From NCBI GenBank assembly GCA_036846645.1, contig DAIUBN010000024.1:1-23562 (forward strand): a stretch of DNA of 23,562 bases, written 5' to 3'. The notes below the pieces were generated by a model, which ran no database searches, had not been told where the DNA came from, and was given only the letters and a program-made list of their open reading frames with translations. Shown here piece by piece: positions 8,150-15,783 of the stretch; position 1 is the stretch's first letter, and each line of letters begins with the position of its first letter. This DNA comes from JAAYUD01 sp036846645. GTDB taxonomy: Bacteria; Bacteroidota; Bacteroidia; Bacteroidales; Bacteroidaceae. The position numbers were made by a program, and so were the translations under genes.

Positions 8150-9358
8150 ATGGATATGAATAGAATTCGCAGGCAAAACATCTTAGAGCAATCCATCTAC
8201 TGGATACTTTGGATATTGGTATTTTCAATTCCTTTGATAGGTTTACTAATGTCAGAAAAGACATCGACAAATCAATCTATCGGATGGAAGATGCTAGGAA
8301 AAGACTGGTTAAAAATCTTGCCTTTCTTCATCATCTTCTTGGCCAACAACTACATACTTCTCCCCTATCTGCTACTCAGAAAAAAGTATCTGGCATATAT
8401 CATAACGGCATTGCTGCTTGTTGCAGGATTGTGCCTACATAGCCAATATAGCCGAAAGGATTTCAGACCGGAAAGGATATGGAATGACAGACAAATAGAA
8501 ATGCAGAACGGACCTGCCAAGCCTGACTTTGGAAGAGGTCCTCACGGCGAAGGTGGCGGTCCAATGGGCGAAGATATCATCAATGACATGTCGCAGGTGG
8601 ATCACAATCCTCCTCCAGGTATGATGAACGGCAGACCTGATGCAAAGAAAGACATGCCACAATTTCCACATATTTTGTCGATGCTGCTCTATGCAGTTCT
8701 GGGTGTTACATTGATAGGCTTCAATATCGCTATCAAACTGGTCTTTCAATCATTTATCGATGAGGAGAAGATGAAAGAGCTGGAAAAAGAAAAACTCAGC
8801 ACAGAACTCCAATATTTGAAGTATCAAATCAATCCGCATTTCTTCATGAATACCCTGAACAATATTCATGCACTGGTTGATATCGACCAAGAAAAGGCCA
8901 AATCCAGTATTATAGAGCTATCCAAATTGATGCGCTATATACTCTATGAAGCCAACAACACCATGATCAGTTTGTCGAAAGAGCTACAATTCATAGATAA
9001 CTACGTGACGCTGATGAAACTGCGGTTCACTGATAAAGTACATATCGATATAGATGTTCCATCCAGTGTACCAGAGGTGCAAGTGCCGCCGTTGCTATTC
9101 ATTACATTCTTGGAGAATGCTTTCAAACATGGTGTCAGCTATCAACAAGAATCATATATCAAGCTGAAGTTACAGATAGACGAGCCTAATAATAAGATTA
9201 TCTTCTTCTGTTCGAATATGAATCTACAGAAAGTAGAAGACACACATCATGGCATCGGGCTTGAAAACGTGAATAAGCGTTTGAAACTGATTTACGAAGA
9301 AAATTATACGCTTAGCATAGACAATAACAAGAGAAGAATATATTTGAAGTTTTACTAA
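8150..9358 (+). CDS. LytS/YehU-type sensor histidine kinase
   Basis: 402 residues. Four membrane segments (about 15-33, 54-76, 81-97 and 174-197) precede a cytoplasmic coiled stretch and a His_kinase (PF06580) domain: QINPHFFMNTLNNIHAL with phospho-acceptor His230, the N-box LENAFKHG (321-328) with the ATP/Mg-binding Asn, and the G-box GIGLENVNKRL (368-378). The predicted topology puts residues 98-173 in the periplasm. This loop is unusual, rich in Gly, Pro, Asp and Met with little hydrophobic core, so it is likely disordered and may sense a ligand, metal or surface. The response regulator gene follows 16 bp after its stop. Phosphotransfer to that regulator is expected. The ATG at 8150 is used; 8156 is an alternative. 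The signal is unknown, but the neighbouring envelope genes are likely targets. Confidence 0.92.
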   Translation: MDMNRIRRQNILEQSIYWILWILVFSIPLIGLLMSEKTSTNQSIGWKMLGKDWLKILPFFIIFLANNYILLPYLLLRKKYLAYIITALLLVAGLCLHSQYSRKDFRPERIWNDRQIEMQNGPAKPDFGRGPHGEGGGPMGEDIINDMSQVDHNPPPGMMNGRPDAKKDMPQFPHILSMLLYAVLGVTLIGFNIAIKLVFQSFIDEEKMKELEKEKLSTELQYLKYQINPHFFMNTLNNIHALVDIDQEKAKSSIIELSKLMRYILYEANNTMISLSKELQFIDNYVTLMKLRFTDKVHIDIDVPSSVPEVQVPPLLFITFLENAFKHGVSYQQESYIKLKLQIDEPNNKIIFFCSNMNLQKVEDTHHGIGLENVNKRLKLIYEENYTLSIDNNKRRIYLKFY

Positions 9359-9374
9359 TTATACCACTCAGATC

Positions 9375-10130
9375 ATGAAATGTATAGCTGTTGACGACGA
9401 GCCTTTGGCTTTGGCACAAATTTCGGCATATATAGGCCGAGTACCATTCCTCGAACTGGTAAAATCTTGCTCCGATGCATTCGAGGCAATGAAGGTTCTA
9501 TCTGAAGAAAAAATAGAGCTGATGTTTATCGACATCAATATGCCCGATTTGAACGGTATGGACTTTGTTCGTTCATTGCCGACTCGTCCACTTGTAGTCT
9601 TCACCACTGCATATTCAGAATATGCTGTAGATGGCTTTAAGGTAGACGCTGTAGACTATCTGCTGAAGCCGTTCTCTTTTCAAGATTTATTGAAGGCTTC
9701 GGAAAAAGCACGTCATAGAGCAGACTTGATGAGAAGCGAACAGAACGTTGTCGGCAATGACGATAAGGCTGTAGACACCCCACGCATAGACAGCGATGGT
9801 TCGATGTTCGTAAAGAGCGACTATCGAATAGTAAGAATAAGCATCAACGACATTAAATATATAGAAGGGATGAGTGAGTATGTACGCATCTTCATTGCGG
9901 GAGAGCCCAAACCAGTCATCTCCCTACTCAGTATGAAGAAACTCGAAGACATGCTACCTTCATCGCACTTTCTAAGAGTGCATAGATCGTATATCGTCAA
10001 TATGCAGAAGATAGTGGAGATATCCCGACTCCGCATCATATTCGACAAAGATACCTATATTCCTATCGGCGATAACTACAAAGACAAATTCAACGAATAC
10101 ATCAGCGGCAGAAGCGTAGGTGGAAAATAA
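9375..10130 (+). CDS. LytTR-family response regulator
   Basis: 251 residues. The receiver domain (about 1-118) shows the acidic pair Asp7/Asp8, phospho-acceptor Asp53 in FIDINMPDLNG, the switch Thr77/Thr78 in VFTTAYSEYA and Lys98 in YLLKPF. A linker of about 25 residues leads to a LytTR DNA-binding domain (about 148-245) with the signatures VRISINDIKYIEGMSEYVRI and FLRVHRSYIVNMQKI. It is the cognate partner of the upstream kinase, expressed from the same transcript. LytTR regulators usually bind paired direct-repeat sites; the palindromes in front of the kinase gene do not clearly match that pattern, so autoregulation through them is only a possibility. Confidence 0.94.
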   Translation: MKCIAVDDEPLALAQISAYIGRVPFLELVKSCSDAFEAMKVLSEEKIELMFIDINMPDLNGMDFVRSLPTRPLVVFTTAYSEYAVDGFKVDAVDYLLKPFSFQDLLKASEKARHRADLMRSEQNVVGNDDKAVDTPRIDSDGSMFVKSDYRIVRISINDIKYIEGMSEYVRIFIAGEPKPVISLLSMKKLEDMLPSSHFLRVHRSYIVNMQKIVEISRLRIIFDKDTYIPIGDNYKDKFNEYISGRSVGGK

Positions 10131-10177
10131 AAAAGATAGCCCCATTGGTGCAGTGAAACCAATGGGGCTAATCTTTT
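10131..10177. terminator. Bidirectional intrinsic terminator
   Basis: A perfect 12-bp GC-rich stem (AGCCCCATTGGT at 10138-10149, ACCAATGGGGCT at 10158-10169, 8-nt loop) is extended by AAAAGAT/ATCTTTT flanks with one bulged A. It has T-rich tails in both directions and sits between the converging response regulator and cysteine peptidase genes. Confidence 0.9.
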
Positions 10178-10188
10178 ATGTATTATTA

Positions 10189-11376
10189 CTATTTAATACC
10201 CAATTTCTTAGCAATTTCTTTTGGAAGTGCATCCTTGTGTACCAAGATATTGATAGTCTTGTAAGCAACAAATGCTTTAGAAGCATACCAAGTACCTTTA
10301 TATTTGCCTGATTCACCCCAAGAGTTCTTTACCATATAATACTCTTTACCATTCTGATCTTTGGCGAGACCGTAAATCATCATACCATGGTCGTCTGTTG
10401 TTTCCCAATCATCGAAACCAAGTTGACGTTTCTCCTGAGTAATGGTTTCCTCAGGATAAGGTTTGTCGGTCATCATTCTACGTTTGTCGGCAGTGCGCAT
10501 GCCTGTCCAACGTGCCATATCTGTTCCATCAATATCCTTTGAATTGACATCGGGAACAACAGCAATACCGTCGCGGGTGAAACCTGATTCACTGACATCA
10601 CTACCCCAAGCTACACAATAACCTTTTTCTACAGCATTCTGGATAACTGCCATGAACTCATCGAGAGGTAAGTTGTATGACGTACCATTGCGCCAGTTAT
10701 CTTCAATTTCGATAGCAAACTTGGTATAGAAAGGATGATGAGTAAAAGATGTCAAAGACACATAGTCGTCTAACTTCAAGCCCAATGACTCTTCAAAACT
10801 CTTCGGAGTATAAGTTTTTCCATTGTACTTAAATGTCTCGGGACATTTACCAAGATAATTGTCATAGATCTGAGATAGACCATTCAACCAAACAGGAGAA
10901 AGTTTTGACTGTTTACCTTTGGCTATTGCATCAACATAAGCGCCAGCAGTAGCATCCAACTCACTATGATTGTGAAGAGAATCACCATACATAATACCAG
11001 GCATTACAGATTGTGGAACAATTCCATAATTTCTTAGACAATAAACTACATCATAAAAACTACCACCAGGAGCGAAAGAGCTACTACCATGAAGACGAAC
11101 ATAATTGACTGCTCTATCTTCCATAGTTTTGTGAACAACATACATTTCAGACAAATCATAAGTTCCCTTATTCAAACGCAACAACTCACTTTCGAAATAG
11201 CCAAGTGAGGAGAATGCCCAACAAGTACTTGAATGACTCTGATTCTTAATAGACGTAATTGGATTGGCTTTTACAGTAGTAAATACAAAGCCATCCTCTT
11301 TTGAAGATTTCTCTGTCTGAGCAAATGTACTCAGAGAGAACATCAAAATAGCTGAAAAAATAAAAACTCTTTTCAT
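10189..11376 (-). CDS. Secreted C1B cysteine peptidase (bleomycin hydrolase/PepC-like)
   Basis: 395 residues from the ATG at 11376; a TTG nine bases upstream is less likely. A signal peptide (MKRVFIFSAILMFSLSTFAQ) exports it, unlike cytosolic PepC and bleomycin hydrolases. The papain-fold catalytic set is complete: oxyanion Gln46 in KNQSHSSTCWAF, nucleophile Cys52, His330 in TTDDHGMMIYG and Asn351 in VKNSWGESG. The long segment between Cys and His, including the ELDATAGAYVDA and VSLTSFTHHP regions, matches the C1B insertions. The C-terminus ends LPKEIAKKLGIK; in typical PepC enzymes the tail enters the active site and sets aminopeptidase specificity, so trimming here may differ. It lies 57 bp after the FadL-like gene on the same strand and may be co-transcribed. 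It probably processes peptides in the periplasm. Confidence 0.88.
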   Translation of the reverse strand: MKRVFIFSAILMFSLSTFAQTEKSSKEDGFVFTTVKANPITSIKNQSHSSTCWAFSSLGYFESELLRLNKGTYDLSEMYVVHKTMEDRAVNYVRLHGSSSFAPGGSFYDVVYCLRNYGIVPQSVMPGIMYGDSLHNHSELDATAGAYVDAIAKGKQSKLSPVWLNGLSQIYDNYLGKCPETFKYNGKTYTPKSFEESLGLKLDDYVSLTSFTHHPFYTKFAIEIEDNWRNGTSYNLPLDEFMAVIQNAVEKGYCVAWGSDVSESGFTRDGIAVVPDVNSKDIDGTDMARWTGMRTADKRRMMTDKPYPEETITQEKRQLGFDDWETTDDHGMMIYGLAKDQNGKEYYMVKNSWGESGKYKGTWYASKAFVAYKTINILVHKDALPKEIAKKLGIK

Positions 11377-11433
11377 AGCTTTCAATTAATGATAATAAAG
11401 TGATTAAATTTATATTAAGTGAATAACAAATTT

Positions 11434-12636
11434 CTATTGAATCTTACTATGCCATACACGCTCTGTGAAAGACACATTAAGAAAGAGCGAAAGAGCCCGA
11501 TCATTCTGAATATTGGTAGAGCCTTTGAACTGATCGTTGTACTTCACGCCCAATGAGACATTGTTGCCCCCCTTGAAAGACAAGTTAAGACCGGCACTAA
11601 CATAATAATTCTCGGCCTTCTTACTACTGATGACAACATAAGAGTTGTTTACACCGGCACCCAACATCACTTTCACAGGATATCTATAAAGATTACCAAA
11701 AGCACGCTGTGCACCCACCATGAAGTAGTGCTGATTTTCATATTTAATATTCGATTCGTTGGTCTTTGTCTTACTCCAATCGTAAAAACGATAATCTGCA
11801 GTAAAAGTCCAACGAGGAGTCATATAGGCTACACCACCACCAATATATCCAGGGAGATAACGTTGACCTTTGGCAGGATTGGTAACAACTGTACCACCAC
11901 CAGAACTACTGACTGCTGTCAGACTGACATCCTGATGCAAAGATTGAGAATGGCCATATACCGCACCAATGGTTACTGCACGTTGTTTGTCTATATTATA
12001 ATGGTATTGAGCACCTAAGTCAATGTAGAAAGTCTGCTCCTTGGAAGTCAATGTTGCACTAGAAGTACTCTGCGTCTCTGTTTGAGTAATGGTACCCGAT
12101 ACAAACGAAGCACTCACACCCAATGACAATTTCTTAAATAACAATGCTGCACCCGATAATCCCACTTTAGATAAGCCGCCTGAACCTTCGAACAGAGAAG
12201 ACACCTTAGAATTGACACTACCAACAACATCTTTTTCTGTAGTTACAGCATATCCACAACTTGTTACAGGAGTTAGAAAGAAACCAAAATAGAACATAGG
12301 AGTCATACGAAATCCTATACTCATATTATTGATATTGCCAACAACAGAATTCGAATTGGAACCGGATTGACGATATATACGATAAGCTCCTTTGACACCC
12401 ATATCAAACACGAAACGAGCACTATCAAGTGCTGTAATAGCCGAGGGGTTGGCGTAGTTGACGAATGTTCCTCCTCTTAAAGCTATACCGGCCCCGCCGA
12501 GGCCCGCATACTGTCCACCTTCGCCGTATGCTATTTCACCGATGCCATACATTGAAGTAGGCGAGTTTGTCGTATTTTGGGCAATCAATGAACAATACGG
12601 CAATATAATAAAGAGTAGAACAAGAAATTTTCTCAT
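11434..12636 (-). CDS. Outer-membrane beta-barrel protein, OmpP1/FadL-like
   Basis: 400 residues. A signal peptide (MRKFLVLLFIILPYCSLIAQ) is followed by NSPTSMYGIGEI and a Gly-rich N-terminal plug with VNYANPSAI, the NPA-like motif of FadL/TodX/OmpP1 proteins. The rest is amphipathic beta strands, ending with the strand LSLFLNVSFTERVW. FadL-type barrels pass hydrophobic small molecules across the outer membrane; many Bacteroidetes paralogues have no known cargo. Its ATG shares one base with the stop of the DUF4270 gene (TAATG), so the two proteins are translationally coupled and probably form one outer-membrane unit. Assignment to FadL is by pattern; a generic porin-like barrel is the alternative. 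Confidence 0.7.
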   Translation of the reverse strand: MRKFLVLLFIILPYCSLIAQNTTNSPTSMYGIGEIAYGEGGQYAGLGGAGIALRGGTFVNYANPSAITALDSARFVFDMGVKGAYRIYRQSGSNSNSVVGNINNMSIGFRMTPMFYFGFFLTPVTSCGYAVTTEKDVVGSVNSKVSSLFEGSGGLSKVGLSGAALLFKKLSLGVSASFVSGTITQTETQSTSSATLTSKEQTFYIDLGAQYHYNIDKQRAVTIGAVYGHSQSLHQDVSLTAVSSSGGGTVVTNPAKGQRYLPGYIGGGVAYMTPRWTFTADYRFYDWSKTKTNESNIKYENQHYFMVGAQRAFGNLYRYPVKVMLGAGVNNSYVVISSKKAENYYVSAGLNLSFKGGNNVSLGVKYNDQFKGSTNIQNDRALSLFLNVSFTERVWHSKIQ

Positions 12637-13973
12637 TATTTATCGTTATATGTTTTATATAAAATAGTCAATTTGACCTTATTATTCTCATTCGCAAAAT
12701 TTTTGTCACCAAAGAGTACTCCCTGACATGTAGAGAAGAAAGCAGCAGTAGGTAACATCAATTTTAATTTTTTCCTCTTTGTGCCGATAGTACCAAAATT
12801 ACTTTGCATAAAAGAGGTGAGGTCGAATGTATAATAAGTATTAAGGTAAAGGTTATTATCAATAACCAAACTACCCGTCTGCACTGATGTTCCGGCAGAG
12901 TTGTAGATTACATCTTCTGTAGAGCCATTGGTATCTGCCGAATAAAGTTGCAGACTCTTCGGCAAAGGTTGCGTATCACCATAACTTTTCTTCACCGGAT
13001 AGAGTTGCAGATATGCACTCTCTATACTCACCATCTTCCCTTCAGCATTCAAATCATTGATATAGGGAAAATCGAGCATCATATAAAGTCCAGTCAGGCC
13101 TTGGACATGAGCAATATGATTTGTTTTTGATGAAGAGAGAGCATTATTAATACCCGGCTGGATGGCTGCAATCGAAGTACCGGTTCTATCAAAAGTAACC
13201 TTATTAAAGGTATTAGTCTTATTCGGAGTGAACACCATCTTCATAGCAGTCGGTATATTTGTGATATCATGATAATACATGGCAATCACGAAACTGGAGT
13301 CGTTGACTTGAAATCCGTTCAGCATACCCTTGCTATCAGGTATAAAAGCCAATCCTCTGAAATAGTCTCTAAAATAAGTTTGCTGTCTGAAGTGCAGATC
13401 ATCATCACGCATCAGGTCGAACCATGTCTGTCCCAACTGATCAGGAAGGCGCACCTCTATTTCTTTGGCACGTTGACCTGGATGTGGGGTAAATGAGATA
13501 TAACTCATTGGAGAAGCCTCATAACTGGCATTCGATTTATTATAAAGGTAGCCTTTATCGTCCATCTCGATATTCTCTTTTAATTTATGTATGGCGATTC
13601 TCTGAGGGCCTGCCAATGTATCACCTACATAATCGCCTGAAGCAAAGAGACGTATAGTGAGAGAATCGAAACGATAGCGTTTATCATTATTAATAGCATT
13701 TGAAGGCATAGCATATTCAGAATAAAAAGAAGTTTTAATATCACCTCTTATTGTATCAGAATAATGACCAATCTGACAAACAGTATCACCCGAAGTCGCT
13801 AATGAATCACTCAGTGCCGTAGAAAAAAGCACAGTACAAGTATCCGTTTGGATATTATTGAATTTACTTTCGAACCATTTACTTCCTACCGTAGTTCCTT
13901 CATCACGACAAGAAGAAAGGGTTATAGCACCAGCTACCAGAATGAAAATAAATATATAAATTAGTCTTCTCAT
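12636..13973 (-). CDS. DUF4270 family lipoprotein
   Basis: 445 residues. A lipoprotein signal ends LSSC with Cys22, followed immediately by Arg-Asp-Glu. Acidic residues right after the lipid Cys resemble the Bacteroidetes lipoprotein export signal, so surface exposure is likely. The mature region is a beta-rich domain with the DUF4270 features, such as DTCTVLFSTALSDSLATSGD near the start, the segment TIRGDIKTSFYSEY, and a late LKLMLPTAAFFSTCQGVLFG. Function is not established for the family. It is the first gene of a coupled pair with the FadL-like barrel (one-base overlap) and is divergent from a kelch lipoprotein 220 bp away. A surface lipoprotein paired with a barrel suggests joint binding and uptake or assembly on the cell surface, which is inference. 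Confidence 0.8.
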   Translation of the reverse strand: MRRLIYIFIFILVAGAITLSSCRDEGTTVGSKWFESKFNNIQTDTCTVLFSTALSDSLATSGDTVCQIGHYSDTIRGDIKTSFYSEYAMPSNAINNDKRYRFDSLTIRLFASGDYVGDTLAGPQRIAIHKLKENIEMDDKGYLYNKSNASYEASPMSYISFTPHPGQRAKEIEVRLPDQLGQTWFDLMRDDDLHFRQQTYFRDYFRGLAFIPDSKGMLNGFQVNDSSFVIAMYYHDITNIPTAMKMVFTPNKTNTFNKVTFDRTGTSIAAIQPGINNALSSSKTNHIAHVQGLTGLYMMLDFPYINDLNAEGKMVSIESAYLQLYPVKKSYGDTQPLPKSLQLYSADTNGSTEDVIYNSAGTSVQTGSLVIDNNLYLNTYYTFDLTSFMQSNFGTIGTKRKKLKLMLPTAAFFSTCQGVLFGDKNFANENNKVKLTILYKTYNDK

Positions 13974-14120
13974 TTCATTTTATTATATAGAGTCTTACTA
14001 AAAGATTTGCAAAGAAACGAAATTTCTTTTGTTTTTCTCAAAAAACAGTCGACAAATTAGGTAATTTTATAGTCTTCAACTTTTTTAGTTGGCCTATTTA
14101 GCTTTTTTGTCGTTTGTTTT

Positions 14121-14151
14121 TTTGTTTGCATTGCCTAAATATCTATATTTG
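14121..14151 (+). promoter_or_regulatory. Promoter of the kelch lipoprotein gene
   Basis: TTTG (14121-14124), 19-bp spacer, TATATTTG (14144-14151): an exact Bacteroidetes -33/-7 match. Transcription would begin near 14156, leaving a leader of about 38 nt. The divergent 220-bp region also holds long T tracts; no comparably good promoter was found for the DUF4270 gene on the other strand. Confidence 0.65.
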
Positions 14152-14193
14152 TGGCTCAATTTAAAATTGATATTAACGATAAAAGAATAAAAA

Positions 14194-15276
14194 ATGAAAG
14201 TAATGAATCTTAGAAGGGGCACGAAGTACATGCTGCTCTCTTTATTAGTGCTGATGACAGCGGCTTGTACTAGTAGTACAACATATACGTTAGGCTTCTG
14301 GCATCAGCGTTCCGATTTTGATGGCAAGTCTCGTTCAGGTGCTGCTTATTTCACTATTGGCGATATGGGTTATATTGTCGGTGGCGGTAACGGTAAACAA
14401 AAGCGTATGAAGAGTATGTATAGTTTCGATATGACATCTTCTGCCGGCTCTTTCACAGAACTATTTAGTGAAACTTCTACAGCTACAATGCCAGGAGCCC
14501 GTGAACAAGGTACAGGTTTTGCTGTAGGTGGTAAAGGTTATGTTACTTGTGGTTATGATGGAACAGACCCTATAAAAGATACTTGGGAATATACTCCTAG
14601 CACTAATACTTGGAGACAGATTGAAGATTTTCCAGGTGATGCTCGTTATGGTGCATTGTCTTTCACCCTTGGAAATTATGCCTATGTTGGTTGTGGTTAC
14701 AACGACGATGGTAGTTTGAAAGACTTTTATAAATTCGATCCTTCTGCTGCCGACGGTAGTCATTGGACCAAGATTGAAGGTTACGGTGGTTCGAAACGTA
14801 AATACGGCATGGCCTTCGTTATTAATAATGTAGCATATATAGTAGGTGGTGCAAATAACAGTAGTGACGTAAAAGATATGTGGAAGTTCGATGGAACAAC
14901 ATGGACACGTCTTCGCTACATTACCAACGATGATGATTTGGTAGAAAGTGGAGATAAGAGTTTCAACGACGACTATACAAGTATTGTTCGTAATGCCGGT
15001 ATGGCTTTCGCAATGAACGGTAAAGGTTATATTGCACTTGGCTCAACAGCTTCTGGTACTTATCGTGCCAACTACTGGATTTATGATCCTACAACAGATC
15101 TTTGGAGCAACAACGACGGTGATGTAACAGACTTTGCAGGTTCTTCTCGTATTCTGCCTTGTACATTCATGAATGCTGCCGGTACTAGAGTATTTGTCAC
15201 AACTGGTCAGAGCGGTTCAACAAGTTTCTTTGATGATACTTATGAATTCTCACCCAACGAATACAAAGAGAAATAA
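14194..15276 (+). CDS. Kelch-repeat lipoprotein (six-bladed beta-propeller)
   Basis: 360 residues. A lipoprotein signal ends MTAAC (Cys25). The rest is six kelch repeats with the hallmarks of a Gly pair, an aromatic and a Trp or Phe, for example MGYIVGGGN, KGYVTCGYDG with DTWEYTPSTNTW, YAYVGCGYND with DFYKFDPS, VAYIVGGANN with DMWKFDG, KGYIALGS with YWIYDPTTDLW, and VFVTTGQSG with DTYEFSP. Six repeats are expected to close one propeller. There is no acidic signal after the lipid Cys, so a periplasmic-facing anchor is likely. No enzymatic residues were recognised; kelch propellers usually bind proteins or glycans. It is transcribed from its own strong promoter, divergent from the DUF4270/FadL-like pair, and may be a partner of them. 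Confidence 0.85.
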   Translation: MKVMNLRRGTKYMLLSLLVLMTAACTSSTTYTLGFWHQRSDFDGKSRSGAAYFTIGDMGYIVGGGNGKQKRMKSMYSFDMTSSAGSFTELFSETSTATMPGAREQGTGFAVGGKGYVTCGYDGTDPIKDTWEYTPSTNTWRQIEDFPGDARYGALSFTLGNYAYVGCGYNDDGSLKDFYKFDPSAADGSHWTKIEGYGGSKRKYGMAFVINNVAYIVGGANNSSDVKDMWKFDGTTWTRLRYITNDDDLVESGDKSFNDDYTSIVRNAGMAFAMNGKGYIALGSTASGTYRANYWIYDPTTDLWSNNDGDVTDFAGSSRILPCTFMNAAGTRVFVTTGQSGSTSFFDDTYEFSPNEYKEK

Positions 15277-15297
15277 TTCTTAGAGTACTATATATAA

Positions 15298-15328
15298 TAA
15301 GGTAGGACGATGAGTTCTACCTTTTTTT
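15298..15328 (+). terminator. Intrinsic terminator after the kelch gene
   Basis: AGGTAGGA (15300-15307) pairs with TTCTACCT (15315-15322) with one G-U pair and a 7-nt loop, followed by a run of seven T residues (15322-15328). Confidence 0.8.
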
Positions 15329-15367
15329 GTGCTATCTTTTTAAAACTTTTATAGTTACAATAATAGT

Positions 15368-15397
15368 TTTGGCACGCTTTTCGCTATTTGTTATTTG
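15368..15397 (+). promoter_or_regulatory. groES upstream region with sigma-54-like and primary-type elements
   Basis: TGGCACG (15370-15376) and TCGC (15381-15384) give the GG-N10-GC spacing of sigma-54 promoters, with one mismatch from TTGC at the -12 box. The same stretch also contains a TTTG (15368-15371) followed after 18 bp by the imperfect -7 box GTTATTTG (15390-15397), so an ordinary primary-sigma promoter is an equal or better reading. A small hairpin (GTCC/GGAC) follows in the leader. No CIRCE inverted repeat is visible. Confidence 0.35.
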
Positions 15398-15457
15398 CGT
15401 CCGATGAGGACAAGAATAATAAATAAATAATGTATAACATATAAACTTTAAAGAATT

Positions 15458-15730
15458 ATGAACATTAAACCATTAGCAGACAGAGTATTGATTCTTCCTG
15501 CTCCTGCAGAAGAGAAAACAATCGGTGGTATCATTATTCCTGATACAGCAAAAGAGAAACCATTAAAAGGTAAAGTTGTTGCCGTAGGTCATGGTACAAA
15601 AGACGAGGAAATGGTTCTTAAAGAGAACGACGAAGTACTATATGGCAAGTATGCCGGTACAGAAGTTGAATTCGACGGAACAAAATATCTCATCATGCGC
15701 CAGTCGGATGTAGTAGCAATACTTCAGTAA
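15458..15730 (+). CDS. groES: Co-chaperonin GroES
   Basis: 90 residues, the usual length. It starts MNIKPLADRVLILPAPAEEKT, has the mobile-loop segment EEKTIGGIIIPDTAKEKP (about residues 18-35) that docks on GroEL, and carries the beta-hairpin roof and the closing YLIMRQSDVVAIL strand. As a heptamer it caps GroEL to form the folding chamber in the cytoplasm. It is followed by groEL after 53 bp in the standard two-gene operon. Confidence 0.98.
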   Translation: MNIKPLADRVLILPAPAEEKTIGGIIIPDTAKEKPLKGKVVAVGHGTKDEEMVLKENDEVLYGKYAGTEVEFDGTKYLIMRQSDVVAILQ

Positions 15731-15783
15731 CAATCAATACACATTATTCTATTAATAGTAAAATATAAATAATTAAAGCAATC

